In this document: positions 1 through 8,086 of the stretch, in pieces
How the letters are laid out: each line of letters begins with the position of its first letter
Position numbering within the stretch: position 1 is the stretch's first letter
DNA from: JAUIJL01 sp965366625
GTDB taxonomy: Bacteria > Acidobacteriota > Thermoanaerobaculia > Multivoradales > J023
Assembly (NCBI GenBank): GCA_965366625.1
Contig: CBDUGP010000005.1
Coordinates: forward strand, 1 to 64,000
DNA length: 64,000 nucleotides
Direction of reading: 5' to 3'
The notes under the pieces: generated by a model
Told to the model about the DNA's origin: nothing
The model's database searches: none
The model's input: only the letters and a program-made list of their open reading frames with translations
Made by a program: the position numbers and the translations under genes

Positions 1-520
1 CGGATTTCTCTGTTACCCCGAAGGGGTTGTTGGCCGTAGCCAGGGGTTGCGAAGCCACCCCTGGGATTCTAGCCATGCCACGGAATAAATGCCGAGGCAC
101 CTATTTGCCTTATCCCTGTCGGGACGTCCCGGAAAAGTCGAGGCGCGGAAAGTCGAGGCGCGCGAGTCCTGGGGTAGCGCGCAGCGCGCAACCCCAGTCT
201 TTGGAAAAGAACCCCTTCGGGGTACGGAAATCGGATTTCTCTGTTACCCCGAAGGGGTTGTTGGCCGTAGCCAGGGGTTGCGAAGCTACCCCTGGGATTC
301 TTTACCCCTGGGAGTTCGGGACGTCCCGGAAAAGTCGAGGCGCGGAAAGTCGAGGCGCGCGAGTCCTGGGGTAGCGCGCAGCGCGCAACCCCAGTCTTTG
401 GAAAAGAACCCCTTCGGGGTACGGAAATCGGATTTCTCTGTTACCCCGAAGGGGTTGTTGGCCGTAGCCAGGGGTTGCGAAGCTACCCCTGGGATTCTTT
501 ACCCCTGGGAGTTCGGGACG
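1..520. repeat. Tandem hairpin-rich repeat array, left cluster
   Basis: Nearly identical blocks begin at 1, 232 and 429 (period 197 between the last two; the first copy has a different filler at about 70-122). Each block carries several perfect stem-loops: one of the form GGGGT..ACCCC around an alternating GCGC core, a short one with a TTCG loop (for example 210-222), one with a GAAG loop (for example 245-257), and a longer one at 271-295. A 15-bp direct duplication is also present in each block. The period is not a multiple of three and the reading frames through it are artefacts of the repeat, so I call it non-coding. Related diverged blocks lie on the other side of the kinase gene. Confidence 0.85.
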
Positions 521-568
521 GCCTCGGCCCTTGCGGACCCCTTCGTCCGTGGGTAGGCTGAGCCATCC

Positions 569-3061
569 ATGACCGATCCCCCCCTGAATACCTCGACTTG
601 GACCCAACTCAAAGGCCTGGTCGACGAAGCTATCGATTTGCCGCCCGCGCAGCGCGAGGCATTCTTGGACGACCATTGCGGCGACGATGTACGCCTGCGG
701 GCGCACGTGTCGGCCTTGCTCGACTTGGAAACCACCATCGTCGACGGCCAGCCGAGTTCGCCGTCCGACCACCTCGGTTGGGTGGGGGCAGACTCTTGGA
801 AAGGGGCTCGCCTCGGGCCCTACCGGATCATCGAAGAGATCGGCCAAGGGGGCATGGGGGCCGTTTATCTCGCCGAGCGGGTCGACGGTGAATACGAACA
901 GCAGGTGGCGATCAAGGTGGTGGGTCGCGGTCCGCTGACCCAAACGCTCTATCGCCGCTTCCTGCTCGAACGCCAAGTCCTGGCGAAGCTCAACCATCCC
1001 CACATCGCCCGCCTGCTCGACGGCGGCACAACCCTCGACGGCGTGCCCTATCTGGTGATGGAGCGCATCGAAGGGCGTGGGATCCTGCGATATTGCCGGG
1101 AGGAGGACCTCGATCTCGGGCACAAGCTCGACCTCTTCATCAAGGTCTGTTCGGCGGTGGATTTTGCCCACCGCAATTTGGTGGTGCATCGGGATTTGAA
1201 ACCCAGCAACATCATGGTCGAAGCGGACGGCACTCCCAAGCTGTTGGATTTCGGCATCGCCAAATTGCTCGACGAGGCGGAAGACGGCCTAACCCGAGCC
1301 GACCAACTACCCGGCACCATGGGTTATACCAGTCCAGAGCAGCTACTCGGCCAGCCGGTGACCACCGCCGGTGACGTCTACAGCTTAGGGGTCGTGCTCT
1401 ACGAAATGCTCACGGAAGAGCGTCCTTTCGGGGCGACCGAGGGCGCTTTTCAAGCGGTGGCCAAGGCCATGCAAGGGGAGACACCCACCGCCCCCAGCCG
1501 CGCCCTGAAGAAACGGATTTCTAGTTCTGAGCGCCTCTCCTCGAGTTCTCCCAAGGTGCAAGAGCTGGAAGGGGATCTGGATCGAATCGTGTTGCGGGCG
1601 ATCGCCAACGACCCCGTGGAGCGTTACGGCACCACGCGCGAGCTTTCCGACGACTTGCAGCACTTCTTGCGTCATGAGCCGGTGTCGGCGGCTCCCGCGG
1701 GATTCGCCTACGTGGCGCGTAAATTCATTCGGCGTCGTCGGGGCACGGTCATTGCCGGCGCGTTGCTCCTGCTTTCGCTGATCGGCGGACTGGTGGCCCG
1801 TAGCTTGGAGGCGCGTCGGGCCGAGATGGAGCGAGCCCGGGCGGTGGCGGAGCGGGCCAAAGCCGAGGAGCTGGCCGCGTTTTTGATCCAGGATGTGTGG
1901 CATTCCCTTGAGCCCATAGGACGGTTGGACATCCTGGCGCCGGTGTCGGAAAAGCTGTTGGCCTATTACGAGGATCGCGCAGCGGATGACCTTTCCGTGG
2001 CGGAGCAGGAGCGCTTGAACGCAACCCTTGAGGCAATGGCCCAAGTGTTGAGCAACTCCGGTGACACTGAGGGCGCCTTGAAAATAACCCGGCGCCACGT
2101 GGAAGGGGTGCGGGCCTGGAGCGCCGCCGCCGGGGGCTCGCCGATCGAACGCAGGCTCGCTGAGGCCCAGGCCACCGCGGACTTGGCGGTGGCTTATCGA
2201 GAAGCGGGACAACATGAGCGGGCGATCGATACCTTTGATCAGTCGCTGGAGCTGTTGGCCTCGGAGGCGACCTCGACAACAGATTCGGCGGCGCCGGCAG
2301 GCCATGAAGTCCACATGTCACGGATTTGGATTCTCGACAATTTGGGAATCACCCTTTTTGACCGTGGGCAGCTGAAAGAAGCGTTGGTGGCTTTTTCCCG
2401 AGCCGAACAGGGCGTGAAGGCTGTGGAGAGGTCGGCAGCCTCTTTGGAGGCCGAGCTTTCTGCCGAGCTTTCCGCAGAGCTCGCTCCACTGGCCCACACG
2501 GTTCTGCTGCATTTGGGGGTGGTGCACAAAGACCTGGGCCAGCTCGACCAAGCCTTGACCTACCTGGACCGATGTTTGGCTTTAGCCGAAGAGAATTGGG
2601 AACGGGAGCCTCAGAGCTTGGAAGCTTTGACCGGAGTGACCTTGACTCGGTCCGTAATGGGCAACCTCTTGCGAGCCATGGGGCGTTTTGCTGAGGGTTT
2701 GGATGAAATCGGGAAGAATCGACCGATTCTGGCGGAAGCTGTGCGCAAGGACCCGGTCAACGCGGAGGTTCGGTACCAGCTGGCGGACAGCTTGGTCGGT
2801 ATTGCCAAGATTCAGCGTGAGATGGGGGATGAGGAGGGCGAATCGGCAACCTGGCGCGAGCTGCTCTCGACCACCCAACCGTTGGCGGAAACCACGGGTC
2901 ACATTTATCTGTTGGACGCCCACGTACGGGCTCTTCTCGCCCTCGGCCGCGCCGATGAAGCCCGGCCGATCGCGCGCAAGCTCTTAGACCGGGGTTGGGA
3001 TCATCAAGATTTCCGCGCCCTGTGTGCCGAACACGGTTTGGTGAAGGGGCCACTGGGATAG
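569..3061 (+). CDS. Ser/Thr protein kinase with C-terminal TPR-like region
   Basis: An 830-residue membrane-anchored protein kinase. The kinase domain lies at about residues 82-370, with a glycine-rich loop (GQGGMGAVY), the VAIK lysine, the catalytic HRDLKPSN near residue 206 and DFGIAKLL near 227. Roughly 80 residues precede it. A basic stretch is followed by one membrane segment at about 391-410, then an Ala/Arg/Glu-rich helix and a roughly 400-residue helical region with TPR-like repeats. This layout is common in Acidobacteriota and Myxococcota, where such kinases sense or relay signals on the inner membrane; the substrate is unknown. The stop codon lies inside a copy of the hairpin repeat. 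There is no strong ribosome-binding site before the ATG at 569. Confidence 0.93.
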   Translation: MTDPPLNTSTWTQLKGLVDEAIDLPPAQREAFLDDHCGDDVRLRAHVSALLDLETTIVDGQPSSPSDHLGWVGADSWKGARLGPYRIIEEIGQGGMGAVYLAERVDGEYEQQVAIKVVGRGPLTQTLYRRFLLERQVLAKLNHPHIARLLDGGTTLDGVPYLVMERIEGRGILRYCREEDLDLGHKLDLFIKVCSAVDFAHRNLVVHRDLKPSNIMVEADGTPKLLDFGIAKLLDEAEDGLTRADQLPGTMGYTSPEQLLGQPVTTAGDVYSLGVVLYEMLTEERPFGATEGAFQAVAKAMQGETPTAPSRALKKRISSSERLSSSSPKVQELEGDLDRIVLRAIANDPVERYGTTRELSDDLQHFLRHEPVSAAPAGFAYVARKFIRRRRGTVIAGALLLLSLIGGLVARSLEARRAEMERARAVAERAKAEELAAFLIQDVWHSLEPIGRLDILAPVSEKLLAYYEDRAADDLSVAEQERLNATLEAMAQVLSNSGDTEGALKITRRHVEGVRAWSAAAGGSPIERRLAEAQATADLAVAYREAGQHERAIDTFDQSLELLASEATSTTDSAAPAGHEVHMSRIWILDNLGITLFDRGQLKEALVAFSRAEQGVKAVERSAASLEAELSAELSAELAPLAHTVLLHLGVVHKDLGQLDQALTYLDRCLALAEENWEREPQSLEALTGVTLTRSVMGNLLRAMGRFAEGLDEIGKNRPILAEAVRKDPVNAEVRYQLADSLVGIAKIQREMGDEEGESATWRELLSTTQPLAETTGHIYLLDAHVRALLALGRADEARPIARKLLDRGWDHQDFRALCAEHGLVKGPLG

Positions 3062-3310
3062 CGCAGCGCGCAACCCCAGACTTTGGAAAAGAACCCCTCG
3101 GGGACCGGAATTCGGATTTCTCTGATACCCCGAAGGGGTTGTTGGCCACAGCCCGGGGTTGCGGAGCTACCCCGGGGACGCTCTTCGGGGTACGGGATGT
3201 GATTCCTTCAGCTACGCCGAGCCTTCGGGGACCGGAATTCGGATTTCTCTGATACCCCGAAGGGGTTGTTGGCCACAGCCCGGGGTTGCAAAGCTACCCC
3301 GGGGATCCTT
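3055..3310. repeat. Diverged hairpin repeats, right cluster
   Basis: Two blocks beginning at 3113 and 3240 (period 127) are diverged copies of the 1-520 repeat. They keep the CGGATTTCTCTG lead, the GAAG-looped hairpin and the long hairpin. In the long hairpin (3152-3176) an A-T pair of the left cluster (271-295) is replaced by C-G, a paired change that keeps the stem. The cluster lies between the convergent ends of the kinase gene and the crotonase gene, so it may also act as a terminator. Confidence 0.8.
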
Positions 3311-3328
3311 GTGGCCGGGCTCCTGGAA

Positions 3329-4108
3329 TCAGCGGTTCTTCCACTCCGGAGCACGTTTGTTGAGGAAGGCCTCGACGCCTTCTTTTTTGTCCTCGGTGGA
3401 GAAGCACAGGCAGAAGAGGTCGCGCTCGTAGAGAATGCCTTCCTCGATCGCCAAGCGCTCGGAGGCGCGGACGGCTTCCTTGGCCACGCGCAGGGTGAGC
3501 GGGCTTTGGGAGGCGATTTTATTGGCCAATTCGAGGGTTTGGGTGCGCAGCTCGTCCGCCGGGATGACCATGTCCACCAGGCCCATGTCTTTGGCTTCGG
3601 CAGCCGGGATCATGTCGCCGGTGAGGATCAGGCGCATGGCGTTGCCGACGCCCACCAGGCGCGGCAGGCGTTGGGTGCCGCCGCCGCCGGGGATCAGGCC
3701 GAGCTTGATTTCCGGTTGGCCGAGGCGTGCTTTGTCGGACGCGATGCGCATGTCGCAGGACATGGCCATCTCGCAGCCGCCGCCGAGGCAGAAACCGTTG
3801 ATCATGGCGATCACCGGTTTGGGGAAGCTCGCCATGATGTCGAAAATGCGGGGGAAGCTCATGGCTTCTCGTTGATCGAAGGGCGAGCGACCCTCGAACT
3901 CTTGGATGTCCGCGCCCGCGACGAAGGATTTTTCACCGGCGCCGGTGATCACCACCGCACCCACGGTGTCGTCGTTTTCGATCGCGGTGAGGTGCTCCAG
4001 CATTTCGTCACGCACTTGTTGGTTGAGGGCGTTGAGCTTGCTCGGGCGGTTGATGGTCAGGACCGCGACGCGGCCTTCCTGTTCTCTGAGAACTACAGCT
4101 TCAGACAT
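3329..4108 (-). CDS. Enoyl-CoA hydratase (crotonase family)
   Basis: A 259-residue cytoplasmic crotonase, the usual family length. It should hydrate 2-enoyl-CoA to 3-hydroxyacyl-CoA in beta-oxidation. The oxyanion-hole segment FVAGADI, the LGGGCE motif and the second catalytic glutamate in LGQPEIKLG are all present, as is the PGGGGTQRLPR signature, so the protein should be active. It is the last gene of a minus-strand cluster with a thiolase and two further crotonases, 37 nt after the preceding gene. The start is the ATG at 4108, with AAGGAG just upstream. The chain-length specificity cannot be read from the sequence. Confidence 0.92.
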   Translation of the reverse strand: MSEAVVLREQEGRVAVLTINRPSKLNALNQQVRDEMLEHLTAIENDDTVGAVVITGAGEKSFVAGADIQEFEGRSPFDQREAMSFPRIFDIMASFPKPVIAMINGFCLGGGCEMAMSCDMRIASDKARLGQPEIKLGLIPGGGGTQRLPRLVGVGNAMRLILTGDMIPAAEAKDMGLVDMVIPADELRTQTLELANKIASQSPLTLRVAKEAVRASERLAIEEGILYERDLFCLCFSTEDKKEGVEAFLNKRAPEWKNR

Positions 4109-4145
4109 TTGAAACTCCTTATCTAGGTTCTCCGAAAAGCCCGCC

Positions 4146-4934
4146 TCAGGCGTGGCGCCATTCCGGAGGTCGTTTTTCTAAAAACGCTTGGACCCCTTCG
4201 TCGAGGTCTTCGCAAGTGGCCAGCTCGTGCAAATAAATACGTTCGGTTTCGGCCAAGGCCTGTTCGAAGAGCGCGACTTGGGGCTGGCCGGCGCGGATGG
4301 CCTTTTTGGTCAGACGCAGGGCTGCAGCGCTTTTGGAGGTCAGCTCTCCCTTCAGGTGGCGAAGGCCGGCGTCGAGTTCGCCGTTGGCCACCCGCCGGGC
4401 GACGAAACCCATTTGTTCGGCCTCCTCGCAGCTGAGCTTGCGACCGGTGGTCAAGAGATCGAAGGACCGTCCGGGGCCGAGCAGGGTGGGGTAAAGGGCT
4501 GCGGCCACGGGCGGGAAACAGGCCAACTCGATTTCCGGTTGACCGAAGGTGGACCGTTCGGTGGCGATCACCAAGTCGCAGGTGGCCGCCAGCTCCATGC
4601 CGCCGCCCAGGCAATGACCGTCCACCGCCGCCACGGTGATGATGTCGAGGGCGAAGATTCGGCGTAAGGCGTCGTGAAAACCGCCGAGCATCGCGGGAAT
4701 CTTGTCGGCGGTGTGGTCTTCGATCGCCACTCCGGCGCAGAACGCGCGCATGCCGCCGCCGCGCAGGATCAACATGTGCAAATCGCGACGGGCGGAGACT
4801 TCGACGATCGCCGCGCCCAATTGATCGAGGGTCGCCAGATCCAACACGTTGAGGGGAGGCCGGTCGAGGGTCAGCTCGGCGACTCGATGCTCGATGTCGA
4901 GAAAGACGTGTTGGGCCGTGGCGGGTGAACTCAT
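4146..4934 (-). CDS. Enoyl-CoA hydratase/isomerase, cyclic-dienoyl-CoA-hydratase-like
   Basis: A 262-residue crotonase-fold enzyme starting at the ATG at 4934, which overlaps the thiolase stop by 4 nt (ATGA), so the two are translationally coupled. Both catalytic glutamates are kept, in GGGMELA and GQPEIELA. The segment FCAGVAIEDHTADKIPAML and the FPPVAAALYP stretch in place of the usual PGxGGTQ remind me of the cyclohexa-1,5-diene-1-carbonyl-CoA hydratase (Dch) branch of the family. No benzoyl-CoA reductase genes are in the window, so a role in aromatic degradation is only a possibility; a general acyl-CoA hydratase or isomerase is equally tenable. Confidence 0.85.
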   Translation of the reverse strand: MSSPATAQHVFLDIEHRVAELTLDRPPLNVLDLATLDQLGAAIVEVSARRDLHMLILRGGGMRAFCAGVAIEDHTADKIPAMLGGFHDALRRIFALDIITVAAVDGHCLGGGMELAATCDLVIATERSTFGQPEIELACFPPVAAALYPTLLGPGRSFDLLTTGRKLSCEEAEQMGFVARRVANGELDAGLRHLKGELTSKSAAALRLTKKAIRAGQPQVALFEQALAETERIYLHELATCEDLDEGVQAFLEKRPPEWRHA

Positions 4935-6121
4935 GACGGACGTTCCACCAAGGCGGCGATGCCCAAACCTCCAGAGATGCACAGGGTGGCGATGCCCCAA
5001 CGGCCCTGACGCCAGGCCAGGCCGTGTAGAAGCGTCACCAGAATGCGGGCGCCGGTGGCGCCGATCGGGTGGCCGAGGGAAATGGCGCCGCCGTCGGGAT
5101 TGACCTTGGCGGGATCGAAGGGCAGATCCTCGAGGCAGGCCAAGACCTGGCAGGCAAAGGCTTCGTTGAGCTCCACCTGGTCGATGTCGTCGAAGCTCAG
5201 GTGATTGCGTTTGAGCAGCTCGCGGCAAGCGGGCACTGGACCGATGCCCATGATCCGCGGGTCGACGCCCACCACTTGCCAATCCCGCAGCAGGCCGGCC
5301 GGCTGGAGGCCGTGTCGCTCGGCGGCTTCTTGGGAGGCTACCAACAAAGCTGCGGCACCGTCGGTGATGCCGGAGGCGTTGGCGGCGGTCACGCGACCGT
5401 CTTTGCGGAAGACCGGCGGCATCTTGGCGATCTTTTCGGCGGTGATGCCGTCCCGGGCATGCTCGTCGCGCTCGACGGTGTCGCCTTTGCGACCGGGCAC
5501 GGTGACCGGCACGATTTCCTGGGCGAAGCGGTTTTCAGCGCGGGCTTTTTCGCTGCGATTTTGGGAGCCCACGGCCCACAGGTCGCTGGCGTCGCGCTCG
5601 ATGCCGTAGTCCTCGGCCAGCTCTTCGGCGGTTTCGCCCATCACCAAACCGGACAGTGGATCGTTGAAGCCGTCGCGGTACATGCCGTCGCTCAGCTCGG
5701 CGTGGCCGAGTCGATAACCCCAGCGGGCGCGGGGCAGCATGTAGGGCGTGTTGGACATGCTCTCGGTGCCGCCGGCGAGCACCACCTCGGCTTCGTCGAG
5801 CCGGATGTGCCTTGCGCCGGCGAGCACGGCCTGGAGGCCGGAGCCACAGGCTTGGTTGATGGTGAAGGCCGGGCTTTCTTGGGGCACGCCGGCGCGGTAG
5901 GAGACCTGGCGGGCGGTATTGGGGCCGCCGCCGGCTTGGCGACCGTGGCCGAAGAGCGTTAGGTCGACCGATTCCGGCGAAAGATCCGCCCGGCGCAAAC
6001 AAGCTTCGGCGGCAGCGGTGCCGAGATCGGCGGCGGAGAGGTCGGCGAGGGCGCCGCCGAATTTACCGATCGGGGTTCGCACTGGGGCGGCGAGCACGAG
6101 GGGCGCGCGGGATTTCGACAT
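4931..6121 (-). CDS. Acetyl-CoA acetyltransferase (thiolase)
   Basis: A 396-residue thiolase, full length for the family. It carries the acyl-accepting cysteine in NQACGSG (C92), the histidine in GHPIGATG (H351), the second cysteine in CISGG (C381) and the NEAFA motif. It cleaves 3-ketoacyl-CoA with CoA, or condenses two acetyl-CoA. It overlaps the downstream crotonase gene by 4 nt and lies 112 nt downstream of another crotonase gene, the gap holding a hairpin. The combination of hydratases and thiolase without a 3-hydroxyacyl-CoA dehydrogenase or acyl-CoA dehydrogenase means the pathway must be completed by genes elsewhere. Confidence 0.94.
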   Translation of the reverse strand: MSKSRAPLVLAAPVRTPIGKFGGALADLSAADLGTAAAEACLRRADLSPESVDLTLFGHGRQAGGGPNTARQVSYRAGVPQESPAFTINQACGSGLQAVLAGARHIRLDEAEVVLAGGTESMSNTPYMLPRARWGYRLGHAELSDGMYRDGFNDPLSGLVMGETAEELAEDYGIERDASDLWAVGSQNRSEKARAENRFAQEIVPVTVPGRKGDTVERDEHARDGITAEKIAKMPPVFRKDGRVTAANASGITDGAAALLVASQEAAERHGLQPAGLLRDWQVVGVDPRIMGIGPVPACRELLKRNHLSFDDIDQVELNEAFACQVLACLEDLPFDPAKVNPDGGAISLGHPIGATGARILVTLLHGLAWRQGRWGIATLCISGGLGIAALVERPS

Positions 6122-6178
6122 GGATTCTCGGTGGGTTTTTAGTGGGACTTGCGGCGGTGGGGAATTGGGTGACGTCTA

Positions 6179-6214
6179 CAAAACCGACGAACCCCGGACG
6201 GATCCGGGGTTCGT
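6179..6214 (-). terminator. Rho-independent terminator or attenuator between crotonase and thiolase
   Basis: A perfect 12-bp stem (6187-6198 with 6203-6214) with a 4-nt loop lies just after the stop of the 6234 gene on the minus strand, followed by a short CGGTTTTG tract. The U run is short, so read-through into the thiolase gene is likely and the hairpin may only reduce expression. Confidence 0.6.
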
Positions 6215-6233
6215 GCGCGAAGGCCGAGGGCGA

Positions 6234-7037
6234 TCAAGTGGCGGAAAATTCGGGCTTCCGCTTCTCGATGTAGGCGTCGAGGCCTTCTTTGGCGTCGTCG
6301 GACTCGAAGAGCTGTTGTTGCAGCTCGCGCTCTACCGCCAGGCCGGACTCGAAGGGAATCTCCCAGCCGCTTTGCACCGCGCGTTTGATGCGTCCGGCGG
6401 CTTTGGCGGCTTTATTCGGCGGGCAGAATTGCCGGGCGTAGTCGTGGATCTGGCTGTGGAAGTCGTCGAGGTCTTGGGTTTCCAGGATCTGGTTCACGAC
6501 CCCGAGCTCTTCCGCTTGCTCGAAGGAGAGCAGCTCGCCCGTGAGCATCAGCTCGATGGATTTGCTCTTGCCCACCATGCGCGAGAAACGTTGGGTGCCG
6601 CCGGTGCCGGGCAGGACGCCGAGGTTGATCTCGGGCAGGCCCACTTTGCCGGCGCCTTTGCGGGCGATGCGCAGATCGCAGGCCATGGCGATTTCTAAAC
6701 CACCGCCGACCGTGTGGCCGTTCAATGCCGCGATTACCAGCTTCGGGGTGTGCTCGAGACGATTCAAGGTCTCGTTGGCGTGCAGGCAGAAGAAGTATTT
6801 CCAACGGGGCTCGGCCTGCTGCAACATGGCGATGTTGGCGCCCGCGCAGAAGAATTTTTCGCCGTTGCCGACGATCACGATCACATGCACGTCGTGGTCG
6901 AAACGGGCTTTCAAGATCGCCTCGTCCAAATCCCGCATCATCTCGTGGGTGTAGGTGTTGGCCGGCGGATCGTCGAGGGTGAGATAGGCCACGCCGTCCT
7001 TCACGTCGTAACGCACGAGGGTCTTCGAATCGCTCAT
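6234..7037 (-). CDS. Enoyl-CoA hydratase/isomerase family protein
   Basis: A 267-residue crotonase, third of the cluster. The ATG at 7037 is chosen because AAGGAG lies 8 nt upstream and homology-like sequence begins there; the frame stays open further upstream but is not protein-like. It has FFCAGANI, VGGGLEIAMACDLRIA and GLPEINLG with both catalytic glutamates, and the PGTGGTQRFSR signature. An insert-like stretch around LQQAEPRWKYFFCLHANETL sits where the substrate loop lies. It is the first gene of the acyl-CoA cluster and is separated from the thiolase by a hairpin. Confidence 0.9.
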   Translation of the reverse strand: MSDSKTLVRYDVKDGVAYLTLDDPPANTYTHEMMRDLDEAILKARFDHDVHVIVIVGNGEKFFCAGANIAMLQQAEPRWKYFFCLHANETLNRLEHTPKLVIAALNGHTVGGGLEIAMACDLRIARKGAGKVGLPEINLGVLPGTGGTQRFSRMVGKSKSIELMLTGELLSFEQAEELGVVNQILETQDLDDFHSQIHDYARQFCPPNKAAKAAGRIKRAVQSGWEIPFESGLAVERELQQQLFESDDAKEGLDAYIEKRKPEFSAT

Positions 7038-7192
7038 CGGAACGCTCCTTGTCTTATGACGCCCACCTCGCGACGGAGGTTGGACGCTAACGGGATCTAT
7101 TCGGTGGGAAACTTTTCGAGCCCGGTGTCGAGCCATGGTGAGATCGACGGGCTTGTGATGGCCTTATTCTCTCATATCGCCCGCTGGGCGTG

Positions 7193-8086
7193 CTAGGCCA
7201 GCAATCGCAGGGCTCCGGGCAGGATCCGGAAGGTCGTGGGTTCGCTCGATAGGGTTTCGCCGTCGAGGTCGAAGGGAAAGAAATCTTCGGGTGGCTCGAT
7301 GCGCACTTTTTTGGCTTTTAGATTCCGAACTTGCGGTAAGTGGGCGTGACGGCCGGTGAGGAATTGGGGTAAACGGACCGGCAGCTGCCAGAGGGGCACA
7401 GGCGGCACCAGCACCACGTCGAGCAGACCGTCGTCGATGCGGGCGTCGGGCGCGACTTTCATACCCTTGCCGAAGAAGCTGCCGTTGGCCATGGCGACGA
7501 CGAAGAACGGTTCTTCGGTCAGGAGCTGGTCGTCGACTTCGACCCGGCAGGGCATGGGCCGGTAGGTGATCAGCGCTTTGATCGTGGCCAAGAGATAGGA
7601 GCCGTGCTCGGGGGCGGCGTTGACCGCGAGATCGACGGCACCGGAGAGCCCTGCGGAGGCGATGTTCAGGCAATAGGCGCGGACGCCGGAGTCGGTTTCA
7701 ATGCCGATGGCGTCGATCGGCCGTGGCTCGGCTTCGAGCACTTGTCGCAGGCTTTGCTCCGGGTCTTTGGGCAGACCCAGGTGACGTGCAAAGTCCGAGC
7801 CGGTGCCGGCGGGCACCAAACCGAAAGCGATTCGGTCGGCGACGCCCTCGTCCAGGAGCCATTGGGCGACACCGTGGGCGGTGCCGTCACCACCGATGGC
7901 GATGACCCTTCGGACGTCCGGATCGGCGAGCCGGGCTCGCAGTTTTTGCTCCGCTTCGGCGGCGTTGCGCCCTTCGATCCAATCGTCGTCCTTGAGGTCC
8001 GGGCTTTGCTTCAATATGCGATTCCGCACGGCGACGGCACGGCCTCCCCCGGCGGTGGGATTCATCACGAAGAGCGTTCGGCTCAC
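7193..8086 (-). CDS. Diacylglycerol-kinase-family lipid kinase
   Basis: A 297-residue DAGK_cat-type lipid kinase (DgkB/YegS class). Near the N-terminus it has the NPTAGGGRA motif, then the nucleotide-binding GGDGT at residues 65-69 and VPAGTGSDFAR. It phosphorylates diacylglycerol or a related lipid at the inner leaflet. I place the start at the GTG at 8086, which overlaps the glpD stop as GTGA; the upstream open frame lies inside glpD and is its shadow. The coupling to glpD and the alkyl-DHAP-synthase-like gene points to phospholipid or ether-lipid metabolism. Confidence 0.9.
   Translation of the reverse strand: MSRTLFVMNPTAGGGRAVAVRNRILKQSPDLKDDDWIEGRNAAEAEQKLRARLADPDVRRVIAIGGDGTAHGVAQWLLDEGVADRIAFGLVPAGTGSDFARHLGLPKDPEQSLRQVLEAEPRPIDAIGIETDSGVRAYCLNIASAGLSGAVDLAVNAAPEHGSYLLATIKALITYRPMPCRVEVDDQLLTEEPFFVVAMANGSFFGKGMKVAPDARIDDGLLDVVLVPPVPLWQLPVRLPQFLTGRHAHLPQVRNLKAKKVRIEPPEDFFPFDLDGETLSSEPTTFRILPGALRLLA

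Noticed and set aside
1..520. Possible CRISPR array
   Set aside because: The units are about 200 bp, nearly identical over the full length, with no short repeat plus unique spacer pattern and no cas genes.
27..556. Two overlapping frames of 115 and 155 residues in the left repeat cluster
   Set aside because: The frames repeat themselves with the DNA unit, whose period (197) is not a multiple of three, and lack ribosome-binding sites; they are repeat artefacts.
302..1189. 295-residue minus-strand frame opposite the kinase gene
   Set aside because: It is antisense to the clear kinase domain and has no recognisable motif.
3266..4126. 286-residue plus-strand frame opposite the first crotonase gene
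   Set aside because: It is a high-GC shadow; the His/Ala/Asp-rich composition is typical of antisense frames and the minus strand has both catalytic motifs.
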